Assembly: GCA_050331455.1 (NCBI GenBank)
Contig: JBHJGV010000035.1
Span: forward strand, 1 to 31,371
DNA: 31,371 nt
From: CAYUYV01 sp050331455
GTDB lineage: Bacteria; Pseudomonadota; Alphaproteobacteria; JAJFIK01
Direction: 5' to 3'
Part shown: piece by piece, positions 8,089-16,264 of the stretch
How the letters are laid out: each line of letters starts with the position of its first letter
How positions within the stretch are numbered: the first letter of the stretch is position 1
The notes under the pieces: generated by a model
What the model was told of the DNA's origin: nothing
The model's database searches: none
The model's input: only the letters and a program-made list of their open reading frames with translations
Made by a program: the position numbers and the translations under genes

Positions 8089-10068
8089 TCACGGTCCGGT
8101 ATCAACACGGCGCTGCGGTTCGATCACAGGGAAGAAGAAGGGGAAGTCGTCGATAAGGGAAAGAAGCGTGGGCAGGGCGCTCCGGTCCCCTTCAATCTCC
8201 AGCCGCCCGCGGTCCACGGCTTCCTCAAGACTGGTCTGGCGGGTCACGAGGGCGGTGAGGGCGGCGCGGGTGATTGTTACGGTGGCCGCGGCCGCGCCGT
8301 TATGGGCGCCGGACAGATAGGTGAGGGTGCCGTTCGTCAGGGTCGAGACGCCCGTCTCGCCCGTGTCCGTGCCCGTGTCCGTGTCCATGTCCGTGAAGGT
8401 CCAGTTGATCACGGCTGTCACCCCGTCCGCTTTCGGACCATTGAGACGCACGCCGAGATAATCGAAGAGCAGTTCGACGCTCAAGGCGCCGACGACATCG
8501 GGGCTCACGGGCGCGCGCATCGCGATTTGGGGTGGCCCGTGGCGCAACTCCACGGCGCCGAACAGATAGGCGTTGCGCCAGGTTGCGCTTTCGGCCTGAT
8601 AGCCGAGCTGCTCGAAAGCGTCCGCCGCCAGGGCGCGCGCCGCAGTGTTGTCCGGCTCGGCAAACACCACCTGACTCATGACATCGGCCACCCAGCGATA
8701 GTCCCCGGCGGCAAAATCCGCCCGCGCCTTGGCGATCACTGGATCGGCCCCGCCCATGTACCGCAGCGTGCGCGCCGCACGCTCCGCCGGCGGATGGGGA
8801 TCGAGATTAGCCGGGTTCGCATCATACCAGCCGAGATACCGCTGATAAATGGCCTTAGCATTGTGCCGCAGTGTCCCATAATAGCCGCGCACGGACCAGT
8901 CCTGGTCCAGGGACCGGGGAAAGGCGATGCGGTCGGCGATCTCGTCGGGCTTCAGACCATGGCTCAGCAGGCGGACGGTCTGGTCATGGAGATATTTGTA
9001 GGCATCCCGCTGCCTCGCGAGATAATGCTGGATGCGCTCATCGCCCCAGACGGGCCAATGGTGCTGGGCGAAAACCACATCCGCATGGGGCGCGAAATCC
9101 GCCCGGGCCCGGTCGAGATATTTGGACCAGGCAAGGGCATCGCGCACCTGGGCGCCGCGGATGGGATAGACATTGTGCAGATTATGGGTGGCGTTCTCGG
9201 CAAGGTTCAGCGCCTTCAGGCCGGGATAGAACATGTGCATCTCGGCCTTGGCTTCCGTGTCCGGCGCCAGTTGGAAGATGATCTCCACCCCGTCCACCAC
9301 ATGGGTCTCGAGGGGCTCGCGGATCACATGAGACGGCGGGATGAGCGTCACCGTGCCCCGGGAGGTGACTTTGCCGAGGCCGGCATCGACCTGCCCTCGC
9401 TCCCCCGGCGGCAGGAGGGCGCCGAACTGGAACAGGGCCCGGCGCACCATGGGACCGCCGGCAATCACGTTCTCGCTGGTCACTTCCTCCAGGAACCGGT
9501 CCGGCGCGATGACCATCACATGGCCCGCCTCCACATCCGCCTCGTCAATCACGCCGCGCACGCCGCCATAATGGTCCACATGGCTGTGGGTGTAGATCAC
9601 CGCCGTCACCGGCCGGCGCCCCCTATGGGTAAAGTACAACTCCAGCCCCGCGCGCGCCGTCTCGGTGGAGATCATCGGGTCAATGACGATCAGCCCACGC
9701 GCGCCTTCGATCACCGTCATATTGGACAGATCGAAACCGCGGATCTGATAGATCCGATCCGTCACCTGAAACAGGCCGTTGTTCATATTGAGCCGCGCCT
9801 GGCGCCACAGGCTGGGGTTCACCGTGTCCGGCGCCGCTTCGTGGGCGAGAAAGGCGTATTGCTTCAAGGACCAGACGACCTGTCCCGTTGCATTGGTGAT
9901 TTCCACATCCGGAAGGGTGGCGACAAAGCCCCGCCGTGCGTCCTCGAAGTCCTGGGTATCGTGGAAGGGCAGGGCGCCCGCGACACCATGGTTATGGGCG
10001 CAGGTGTGCGCCGTGGCGGGTTTTGGGGCCTCCGGTGGGGACCCGCCGGGCTTGGGTGTGTCGGTCAT
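8089..10068 (-). CDS. Alkylsulfatase of the SdsA1/BDS1 metallo-beta-lactamase family
   Basis: A 659-residue protein, about the length of Pseudomonas SdsA1. These enzymes hydrolyse linear primary alkyl sulfates such as SDS to alcohol and sulfate at a two-zinc site. The metal motif THSHVDH is at residues 160-166 (H161, H163, D165, H166); the AENATHNLHN segment with the expected glutamate ligand is near 290, and the FAQHHWPVWG histidine segment near 340. The alpha-helical dimerisation domain follows (about 370-525), and the C-terminal ~125 residues resemble the SCP2-like lipid-binding domain (FDYLGVRLNG). The start at 10068 has GGAGG ten bases upstream. No signal peptide is visible, although SdsA1 itself is secreted, so this one may act in the cytoplasm. 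A low-complexity insert of D, T and G near residue 565 lies in the SCP2-like domain. It follows the GGDEF-EAL remnant by 74 bases on the same strand. Confidence 0.92.
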   Translation of the reverse strand: MTDTPKPGGSPPEAPKPATAHTCAHNHGVAGALPFHDTQDFEDARRGFVATLPDVEITNATGQVVWSLKQYAFLAHEAAPDTVNPSLWRQARLNMNNGLFQVTDRIYQIRGFDLSNMTVIEGARGLIVIDPMISTETARAGLELYFTHRGRRPVTAVIYTHSHVDHYGGVRGVIDEADVEAGHVMVIAPDRFLEEVTSENVIAGGPMVRRALFQFGALLPPGERGQVDAGLGKVTSRGTVTLIPPSHVIREPLETHVVDGVEIIFQLAPDTEAKAEMHMFYPGLKALNLAENATHNLHNVYPIRGAQVRDALAWSKYLDRARADFAPHADVVFAQHHWPVWGDERIQHYLARQRDAYKYLHDQTVRLLSHGLKPDEIADRIAFPRSLDQDWSVRGYYGTLRHNAKAIYQRYLGWYDANPANLDPHPPAERAARTLRYMGGADPVIAKARADFAAGDYRWVADVMSQVVFAEPDNTAARALAADAFEQLGYQAESATWRNAYLFGAVELRHGPPQIAMRAPVSPDVVGALSVELLFDYLGVRLNGPKADGVTAVINWTFTDMDTDTGTDTGETGVSTLTNGTLTYLSGAHNGAAAATVTITRAALTALVTRQTSLEEAVDRGRLEIEGDRSALPTLLSLIDDFPFFFPVIEPQRRVDTGP

Positions 10069-10142
10069 GGCGTGCGATCCTCCGGCATGTGCTGTTTCCC
10101 GGATGGTCGAACGCCAGACCCGATTTGGCAAGGACCCCGGTC

Positions 10143-10772
10143 CTATGAGGCCTTCCGGATACTCTGGGCTGCGAGGAAGGGCGTGACCTCGTCGGCGCTC
10201 AGGGCAGGGGCAAACGCATAGCCTTGCGGACGATCGCATCCCAAATCGGCGAGGATGCGGGCGTGCTCCAGAGTCTCAGGGCTGACGATCTCATGGGTGT
10301 GAGCGTCGACCTGCGGCGGGTAACAGGCAACGAACGGATTTTCCTCCAACCCGGTCAGGATGTCGTCCGAGAGGCGCTTGACGCGGATCACGTCCTGTTC
10401 GAGGGCGTCGGAGTAGAAAGCAAAACGGCCCCGCCCACTCTCTTTCGCCCTGTAAAGGGCCATATCCGCATTGACCAGTAATTTGGCCGGATCGATGGGA
10501 CGGTCCGTCTCTATCGCGATGCCGATGCCGATGCTCATGCGCTGGCGGCCCGACGGATTGACCACGGCGGCATCGTCTTTCGTCTTGACAAGGAGGTTGA
10601 GGACCACCGTATAGGGTGTACAGGCCAGAGCAAGGATCAGGCCGAGCGCCAAGGCATATCGCCGCCACAGCCTGGTGGGGTCTTCACCGTTCAGCGCTCG
10701 AAAGATCCGATCCATTGCCTGTGCGTCCCATCCGATCCTCTCGGACAGGCCCGGCCAACGGCAAGACGTCAT
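10143..10772 (-). pseudogene. Collapsed membrane GGDEF-EAL (c-di-GMP) gene
   Basis: An open frame of 209 residues built from three pieces of a much larger protein. Piece 1 (1-82) has a membrane helix (YALALGLILALACTPYTVVL) and DDAAVVNPSGRQRM, the start of a PilJ/NarX-like sensor domain. Piece 2 (about 83-150) begins at SIGIGIAI, the last third of a GGDEF domain (NADMALYRAKESGRGRFAFY), and runs into the start of an EAL domain (ENPFVACYPPQVD). Piece 3 (from about SPETLEHA) is the last part of EAL (LADLGCDRPQGYAFAPALSADE). The GG(D/E)EF active loop, the EAL motif and all metal-binding residues are absent, so neither cyclase nor phosphodiesterase activity is possible. Both joins keep frame. The ATG at 10772 overlaps the upstream stop as ATGA; M20 (10715) is another possible start. 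A translated mini-protein cannot be excluded. Confidence 0.75.
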
Positions 10773-11320
10773 TCCAGGGGAGCGGGGTCGCTTCCGCTTC
10801 CACCGGCCCGGGCCTCCTGATTGTCCAGGAACCCGTTAATGGCCTTCAGAATGGCGCGCTCCAGGGAGGCGTTGGAGTTGACGAAGGTGACCATCAGATT
10901 GGAGAGGATGGAGGGCAGGCCCGCCAGATCGGTCATGCGGACCTCGGCGGCAGAGGCCCGGCCATCCTCGAACTGAATGAGCGGGGCGACGCGGAAGCGG
11001 ACATCGAGCGGATCGCCGCTGGTCTGCACCTGGCAGGCCACGGGTTGGGGAGTGAGGTCCAGACGATCCGCCAGCAGACCTTCGAAAAATGAGGCGCGAT
11101 CCACCGACAGAGCCACGGCGCATTGGGCGTCCTGGAGCACATTGGCCGAAATGGTTTGGAGTTTGGACTGGTCTTTTTCAGGCAAACGGTAGCTCAAGGA
11201 ACACACCACCATGGGGTCCGTGCCGGTCTCGAACTCTTTCAGGCAGGCCTCCGGCGTTTCGGCGGTGGTGAGGGCCGATGCGAGGACCAGAGGGGCGAGA
11301 ACGAGGAGCGACAGGCTCAT
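10769..11320 (-). CDS. Small exported protein of unknown function
   Basis: 183 residues from an ATG at 11320 with a good AGGAGG ribosome site. The first ~20 residues (MSLSLLVLAPLVLASALTTA) form a signal peptide, so the product is probably periplasmic. Three cysteines in the mature part (ACLKEF, VVCSLSY, AQCAVAL) and a fourth in VACQVQT could form disulfides. I do not recognise the family. The stop overlaps the start of the GGDEF-EAL remnant by ATGA, so the two were translated together; the protein may have been a partner, such as a periplasmic ligand or sensor accessory, of that membrane c-di-GMP protein. That link is inference. An in-frame extension upstream to 11437 lacks support. Confidence 0.7.
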   Translation of the reverse strand: MSLSLLVLAPLVLASALTTAETPEACLKEFETGTDPMVVCSLSYRLPEKDQSKLQTISANVLQDAQCAVALSVDRASFFEGLLADRLDLTPQPVACQVQTSGDPLDVRFRVAPLIQFEDGRASAAEVRMTDLAGLPSILSNLMVTFVNSNASLERAILKAINGFLDNQEARAGGSGSDPAPLE

Positions 11321-11522
11321 GGTGAGGCCTCCTAACGGGAACGGTGCCGGATGCAGCGGCGCATGAAAGACAGTGCCATCCATAGATGGAACTGGGGCGA
11401 GAGTGGGGACGCCGTCGGCGCAGAACCACGGCATCATGCGGACAGAACGCCCAAAGCGTTACCATGACCCCAAATCCGCCACTCATGGCCATCCGCACGC
11501 GCCGACCGGAAGGGACCCGCCC
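11321..11522. promoter_or_regulatory. Divergent promoter region between exported protein and acyl-CoA ligase
   Basis: 202 bases separate two divergent starts and must hold both promoters. The only symmetry I see is a short inverted repeat CCATC-CATA-GATGG at 11376-11389. I could not identify a -35/-10 pair. Confidence 0.35.
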
Positions 11523-13064
11523 ATGACCACCAACGCCAATCTCTACGCGATCCTGCGGGAGGCCTTCTGGCCCGCCGCCGACCGACCGGCCCTCATCGAA
11601 GCCGGTGGTGCAACCCTAACCTATGGCGATCTCGACCGGCTTTCGGCGCGTTTCGCTGGAGCCCTGGCTGTCCGGGGCGTGGGCCCGGGGGACCGGGTGG
11701 TGGTGCAGGCGGACAAATCACCCGGCCATGTGGCGCTGTTTCTTGCCGTGCTGCGCCTGGGGGCCGTCCATGTGCCCCTCAACACCGGATACACCGCCGG
11801 TGAGCTGGCCTATTTCCTGGACAATGCCGAGCCCCGCGTCCTCGTCTGTCGGCCCGAAGCCACCGGGACCCTGGATCCTGTCGCCCGCACGGCGGGCCTG
11901 TCCGGCGCGGCGGCCCTGGGCACGGACGACCGGTCCGGCCTGTGGGCCGAGGCCCTGCAGACCGTGCCGCGCGGGGCCATCGAGCCGCGGGACGCGGAGG
12001 ATCTCGCCTCAATCATTTACACCTCGGGCACGACGGGGCGCTCCAAGGGGGCCATGCTGTCCCATGGCAATCTTGCCTTCACCACCCGGACCCTGCACCG
12101 TCTGTGGGGCTTCGCCCCGGACGATGTGATGCTCCATGTGCTGCCTATTTTTCACGTGCACGGATTATTTTTTGGCCTGTTGACGAGTTTCCTCAACGCC
12201 ACGCCGATCCTTTTTCACCGGACCTTCGACGCCGAAGCGGCGCGAAGGGATCTGGCCGGCGCCACGGTCTTCATGGGCGTGCCCACCCATTACGGGCGGC
12301 TGCTCGATCTCCCCGGCTTCGGCGTTGAGGACTGTGCGACCATGAGGCTGTTCGTGTCCGGATCGGCACCCCTTACGGCCCAGGCGTGGACCGCGTGGCA
12401 GACGCGCACGGGCCACGCCATCCTGGAGCGCTATGGCATGTCCGAGGCTGGCGTTATCACCTCCAATCCGCTCGATGGAGCCCGGGTGCCGGGCACGGTC
12501 GGTTTCGCCTTTCCGCATACGGATGTCGTTGTCGCCGATGGGGAGGGGCGGGAGGTGCCCCGCGGACAGATCGGCGTCGTGGAAGCCCGCGGCCCGGGCC
12601 TGTTCAAGGGCTACTGGCGCATGCCGGACAAGACGGCCGAGGACCACCGCGCGGACGGGTTCTTCATCACGGGCGACAATGGGGTGATGGACGCCGAAGG
12701 CCGCCTCACCATCGTGGGCCGTGCCAAGGATCTCATCATCTCCGGCGGTTACAACATCTATCCCAAGGAAATCGAGGCCGTGCTTGATGCCATTGACGGC
12801 GTGAAGGAAAGCGCCGTGATCGGTGCGCCGCATGGGGATTTGGGGGAAGGTGTGGTGGCCATACTGGTGGCCCAGGGCCAGCCGGTGGACATGGGCGAGC
12901 CGGTGGACATGGGCGTGATCCAAGCGGCGCTCGACGACGCACTGGCTCGTTTCAAGCATCCGCGCGTGTTTTACTGGGTCGACGCATTGCCCCGCAACAC
13001 CATGGGCAAGGTGCAGAAATCCGTGCTGCGGGACCTCTATCGGACTGCCTACGCCAAGGATTGA
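11523..13064 (+). CDS. matB: Malonyl-CoA synthetase-like acyl-CoA ligase (MatB type)
   Basis: 513 residues from an ATG at 11523, with GGAAGGG upstream. The ANL-superfamily core motifs are in order: YTSGTTGRSKGAML at 166 (AMP-binding P-loop), PIFHVHGL, ERYGMSE, the TGD hinge region (FFITGDNG), GRAKDLIISGGYNIYPKEIE, and NTMGKVQK with the catalytic lysine near the C-terminus. The ligase forms an acyl-adenylate and then the CoA thioester. The HGLFFGL segment, ERYGMSE, the short length and the NTMGKVQK ending fit malonate-CoA ligase (MatB), whose product malonyl-CoA feeds fatty acid or polyketide synthesis, better than medium-chain ligases. Substrate is inferred, not shown. No matA decarboxylase is nearby; a dicarboxylate-type symporter is encoded 1.7 kb downstream. 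An 18-bp duplication sits near the C-terminal domain. Confidence 0.85.
   Translation: MTTNANLYAILREAFWPAADRPALIEAGGATLTYGDLDRLSARFAGALAVRGVGPGDRVVVQADKSPGHVALFLAVLRLGAVHVPLNTGYTAGELAYFLDNAEPRVLVCRPEATGTLDPVARTAGLSGAAALGTDDRSGLWAEALQTVPRGAIEPRDAEDLASIIYTSGTTGRSKGAMLSHGNLAFTTRTLHRLWGFAPDDVMLHVLPIFHVHGLFFGLLTSFLNATPILFHRTFDAEAARRDLAGATVFMGVPTHYGRLLDLPGFGVEDCATMRLFVSGSAPLTAQAWTAWQTRTGHAILERYGMSEAGVITSNPLDGARVPGTVGFAFPHTDVVVADGEGREVPRGQIGVVEARGPGLFKGYWRMPDKTAEDHRADGFFITGDNGVMDAEGRLTIVGRAKDLIISGGYNIYPKEIEAVLDAIDGVKESAVIGAPHGDLGEGVVAILVAQGQPVDMGEPVDMGVIQAALDDALARFKHPRVFYWVDALPRNTMGKVQKSVLRDLYRTAYAKD
12881..12916 (+). repeat. 18-bp tandem duplication in the acyl-CoA ligase gene
   Basis: Units at 12881-12898 and 12899-12916 differ only in the last base and encode PVDMGE-PVDMGV in a surface loop of the C-terminal domain. 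Frame is kept. Confidence 0.85.
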
Positions 13065-13108
13065 CCCGGCCCTGGGGCGCATCATCGAAAGGGCGTCAGC
13101 GGCACGGC

Positions 13109-13588
13109 TCAACGCGCTTTGGCGATTTCCTTGAGCGCGTTGGCATAGGTGGACAGCTCGCCGCGAAGGGTGGTCAGGGCACCGCGGAACTCGCTTTGAT
13201 GGGGCCAATGGGCCTCGTGGTCCCGCTGGCTCACGTCGCCGGGTCTTGCGTCTTCCCAGTCCTTCAGCATGGGGTGCCATTTGGCCAGGAACGGGCGAAG
13301 CCCTTTGTTCAGGACTTCAATGGCGACCCAGCCCAGGGAGCGCTCCGACAGGCCCGCTTTCGGTCCGGCGTTTTTCAAAACGTCCCGCGTGGTTCCGAAG
13401 AGGGAATAAAGGGAACTCAATGCTTCCCGGCTCAGTCCCTCATCGTCGGCCAATTCCTGGACGGAAATGCGGGTGACCAGTTCCACATAGATCTGCCACG
13501 CCGCGATCTGCTGCACCGTATCCGGGCGCCATTCCAATTGACCAAGGCCAAAGGGCAGGCTGACGCTTACTTTCGTGACTGACATCAT
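13109..13588 (-). CDS. Conserved protein of unknown function (AAWQIYVELVTR / SLYSLFGTTR family)
   Basis: A soluble, mostly helical protein of 159 residues. The run GTG-GTG-ATG-ATG follows an AGAGGAG ribosome site; the ATG at 13588 (or 13585) has the best spacing. Recognisable blocks are AAWQIYVELVTRISVQ, LSSLYSLFGTTRDVLK, VAIEVLNKGLRPFLAKWHP and a final ALKEIAKA helix. I recall sequences with the same blocks as unnamed hypothetical proteins, chiefly in actinobacteria, but know no function. No signal peptide or membrane segment is present. It stands alone on its strand, 44 bases from the convergent ligase gene, and its promoter must lie in 13589-13740. Confidence 0.7.
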   Translation of the reverse strand: MMSVTKVSVSLPFGLGQLEWRPDTVQQIAAWQIYVELVTRISVQELADDEGLSREALSSLYSLFGTTRDVLKNAGPKAGLSERSLGWVAIEVLNKGLRPFLAKWHPMLKDWEDARPGDVSQRDHEAHWPHQSEFRGALTTLRGELSTYANALKEIAKAR

Positions 13589-13739
13589 CACCACTCCTCT
13601 TTATGACACCTCAAGACGGTCTTATAGCATGTGAACCGGGCGCCCGCACCCGCCCGGCCCGCTAGCGCTGCGACGCCTGGGGCCAAGGCCGTCCATTCAC
13701 CGGTGTTTTGATTGACACGCGCGATCCCGTGATCAACCT

Positions 13740-14615
13740 TCAAAAAACACGGAAACCGTCGTGATCGGCGGTGTGTTCGATTTCGGCGCCGCCATGGAGC
13801 GGCCCTGGCTCGAGGAATTTGTGTTCAGTGCGGATGACTGGCGCTTCGAGCAGACGGGCGTGATCGACAATTTCGGCGTCCAGAAACAGCTTGTCCCCGA
13901 TTTCCTGCTGCGCCAGCAAGGCTCCTTCAACCCGAATGCCGTGCGCGGTGAGGTGACGGCGCTCGACGAGGAGGCGTTCGCCGCCTTCAATGCCGCCAAT
14001 CCCGGCGCGGAACGGGAAGCGGTCGGCGAGGTCCTGTTCGTGAACGATCCTTACATCAATCTCGACAGTCAGGAAGCCGACGGCATCGATCTGGGCATGC
14101 GGATCGGCATTGATGCCGGTGTGGTCGGCACATTCAGCGTGTTCGGTGACGCAACCCGGCTGTTGACCCTGGATGTGGTGCGCAATGAGCAACTCGTGGA
14201 GCTTGTCAACGATCCGGCCTTTGCCGGCGCGTTCGCGGCCCTGTCCGTCGACCGGCTGCGCCTCAACGGCAATCCCCTGTGGCGGGCGTTTGGCAATGTC
14301 CGCTGGCGGAAAGGCCCTTTCGGGGCCGGACTGTCCGTGCGCTACGTCTCGGGCTTCCTCGACACCAGCGCCGATCCGGATCTCGACGGGGACGGGACGC
14401 TTGACTTCTTCCCCGTCGACAGCTGGACGCGGGTCAATCTCTATGCCGACCATCGCCTGGATATTGGCCCCGTGGCGCCGCTGCGCCTGCGCTTCGGCGT
14501 CAACAATGTGGCCGATACGCCGCCGCCGCTTGCCCACGAGTCCCGCGGCTTCTTTACAGAGGTGCATTCCGTGCGCGGCCGCGAATTCTATGTCCAGCGT
14601 TGGGCTTCGTTCTGA
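13740..14615 (+). pseudogene. TonB-dependent receptor, C-terminal beta-barrel fragment
   Basis: About 290 codons matching the last third of outer-membrane TonB-dependent receptors of the sphingomonad/caulobacter type: KNTETVVIGGVFDFG (the strand normally preceded by 'xPE'), FSADDWRFEQTGVIDNFG, NDPYINLDSQEADGIDLG, WTRVNLYADHRLDIG, LRLRFGVNNVADTPPP and a barrel end in REFYVQRWASF. The signal peptide, TonB box, plug domain and most of the barrel are absent. An in-frame TGA lies at 13713-13715, and I found nothing receptor-like between it and the neighbouring gene, so the 5' two thirds are deleted. A GTG at 13761 would start a 284-residue product without a signal peptide, which could not reach the outer membrane. 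A terminator hairpin follows at 14673. Confidence 0.8.
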
Positions 14616-14651
14616 CGGCGGACCACACTGTCGACGGCCAAAATGTTTACA

Positions 14652-14728
14652 GCCGGGCTTTCGACTGAACGCAAACCCGGGCACCTTCAGGGTGTCCGGG
14701 TTTGTCGTATCCACGGCCGGGCTTTCGA
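14652..14728 (+). repeat. 13-bp direct repeat flanking the receptor terminator
   Basis: GCCGGGCTTTCGA occurs at 14652-14664 and again at 14716-14728, on either side of the hairpin at 14673-14703. A shorter repeat GACCACACTG is at 14621 and 14743. The pair looks like a decayed duplication of this untranslated stretch. Confidence 0.5.
14673..14703 (+). terminator. Hairpin after the TonB-receptor remnant
   Basis: A 13-bp stem (left arm 14673-14685 beginning AAACCCGG, right arm 14691-14703 ending CCGGGTTT) with a five-base loop and one G-T pair. Only a weak T-rich tail follows, so strength is uncertain. It separates the receptor remnant from the symporter gene. Confidence 0.6.
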
Positions 14729-14783
14729 GGCCCGGCGGACCCGACCACACTGCCTTTCAGGCCTGACCGGGAGGATGCCATCC

Positions 14784-16247
14784 ATGGCGGAAGCACCGCT
14801 CGCGCCCCGTGCGCCCTATCAGATCGTCGGCCTGTTCGCAGGCCCCTTCGCGGCCCTGGCCATTCTTGCCCTCGTTCCTGGTGAGGCATTGCCCTGGCCT
14901 GCGACGGCGACGGCGGCCGTGGCGGTGCTCATGGCCCTGTGGTGGGCGACCGAAGCGATCCCCGTGCCCGTCACGGCCCTCCTGCCGCTCGTGCTGCTGC
15001 CCCTGTTGCAGGTGGCGCCCTTCCGGGAGGCCGCCACGCCTTATGCCCATCCCATCGTCTATTTGTTCCTTGGTGGCTTCATCACGGCGATGGCGGTGGA
15101 GCGCAGCGGGCTGCACCGGCGCATGGCGCTCGCCATTTTCGCGGGCGTCGGCGCCCATGCCCGGGCGATCATCGGCGGTTTCATGGCAACGGCCGCGTTG
15201 ATCAGCATGTGGATGAGCAATTCCTCCACGACGCTCATGCTGCTGCCCATTGCCCTGTCGGTCGTCTCGGTGGTGACGGAAACCGTGCCGGGGCTGAGTG
15301 ACCGGGACCGCAGGAATTTCGGCACCGTTGTGCTCCTGGGTCTTGCCTATGGCGCCACGATTGGCGGCATGTCCACCCTCGTGGGCACCCCGCCCAACGC
15401 GTTCCTGTCGGGCTTCATGGCCGAGACCTATGGAATCGATATCGATTTCGGCCGGTGGATGATGGTGGGGCTGCCGGTCACGGTGATCATGCTGCCTCTG
15501 GCCTGGCTCCTGCTGACCCGGGTGCTCTATCCGGTCGCATTCGCAGCGACGCCGGAGACGACCCGGCATTTGCGCGGCATGAGGTCTGAGTTGGGGGCCA
15601 TGACGCCGGCTGAAATCCGTACGGCTGTCGTGTTCCTGACACTGATCGCCTGCTGGATGTTCCGCCGCCAGCTCCAGACGCTGCCCGGGCTCGACATGCT
15701 GAATGACAGCGTCATCGCCATGGCGGCTGCTGTGAGCCTGTTCCTGATCCCGGCCGGAGGCGGGCAGGCGGGTCCGCTGCTTCGCTGGTCGGATCTGGAT
15801 CGGCTGCCCTGGGGCGTGCTGATCCTGTTCGGGGGCGGATTGTCCCTGGCGGCAGCCGTATCCGGATCGGGGCTCGCCGCCTGGCTTGGCCAGCAATTGT
15901 CGGGGCTCGGCGCCATCAATTTGGTGGTTTTGATCCTGTGCGCCACCGCCCTGGTCATTTTCCTCACGGAACTGACGAGCAATCTGGCCACTGCGGCGAC
16001 CTTCCTGCCCGTCATGGGCGCCATCGCCACCGAGACCGGGCAGGCGCCGCTGGTGTTCATCGTGCCCGTGGCCCTGGCGGCAAGTTGTGCCTTCATGTTG
16101 CCCGTGGCCACGCCGCCCAATGCCATCGTGTTCAGTTCGGGCCATGTCACCATCCCGCAGATGGTCCGTGCCGGCTTTATCCTGAACCTGATCGGCGTGA
16201 TCCTGTTGTCCGTCGTCGCGACGGTGTTGGCCCCCGCCGTGTTTTGA
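14784..16247 (+). CDS. DASS/SLC13-family sodium:anion (dicarboxylate or sulfate) symporter
   Basis: 487 residues with about 12 hydrophobic segments, an inner-membrane carrier. The two half-repeats each hold the family's substrate/sodium motif: MSNSSTTLMLLP near residue 145 and LTSNLATAATFLP near 400 (variants of SNT), with the related VGTPPNA and VATPPNAIVF hairpin loops. Members import di- and tricarboxylates, or in some cases sulfate or phosphate, with sodium. The ATG at 14775 directly abuts GGGAGG; the ATG at 14784 (MAEAPLAPRAP) has proper spacing and is preferred. The nearby MatB-type ligase and alkylsulfatase suggest a dicarboxylate or sulfate substrate, but the sequence does not decide. 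Its stop codon lies in the loop of a terminator hairpin. Confidence 0.88.
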   Translation: MAEAPLAPRAPYQIVGLFAGPFAALAILALVPGEALPWPATATAAVAVLMALWWATEAIPVPVTALLPLVLLPLLQVAPFREAATPYAHPIVYLFLGGFITAMAVERSGLHRRMALAIFAGVGAHARAIIGGFMATAALISMWMSNSSTTLMLLPIALSVVSVVTETVPGLSDRDRRNFGTVVLLGLAYGATIGGMSTLVGTPPNAFLSGFMAETYGIDIDFGRWMMVGLPVTVIMLPLAWLLLTRVLYPVAFAATPETTRHLRGMRSELGAMTPAEIRTAVVFLTLIACWMFRRQLQTLPGLDMLNDSVIAMAAAVSLFLIPAGGGQAGPLLRWSDLDRLPWGVLILFGGGLSLAAAVSGSGLAAWLGQQLSGLGAINLVVLILCATALVIFLTELTSNLATAATFLPVMGAIATETGQAPLVFIVPVALAASCAFMLPVATPPNAIVFSSGHVTIPQMVRAGFILNLIGVILLSVVATVLAPAVF

Positions 16248-16257
16248 GCGGGGGCCA
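16228..16257. terminator. Hairpin overlapping the symporter stop codon
   Basis: A perfect 10-bp stem, TGGCCCCCGC at 16228-16237 and its complement at 16248-16257, encloses a ten-base loop that ends with the symporter TGA. It lies between two convergent genes, eight bases from the stop of the giant protein, and could stop transcription from either side. Confidence 0.6.
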
Positions 16258-16264
16258 GCCACGG

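Noticed and set aside
8035..10221. Long plus-strand open frame (about 700 codons) opposite the alkylsulfatase gene
   Set aside because: The minus strand encodes a full-length enzyme with zinc motifs; the antisense frame is histidine/glycine/arginine-rich with no recognisable domain, as expected from GC-rich codon bias.
11376..11389. Inverted repeat CCATC-CATA-GATGG as an operator for the ligase gene
   Set aside because: The arms are only five bases and match no regulator site I know; kept only as a note in the promoter region.
14757..16262. Minus-strand open frame of about 500 codons opposite the symporter
   Set aside because: Composition is dominated by H, Q, R and G; the plus strand has the membrane segments and DASS motifs.
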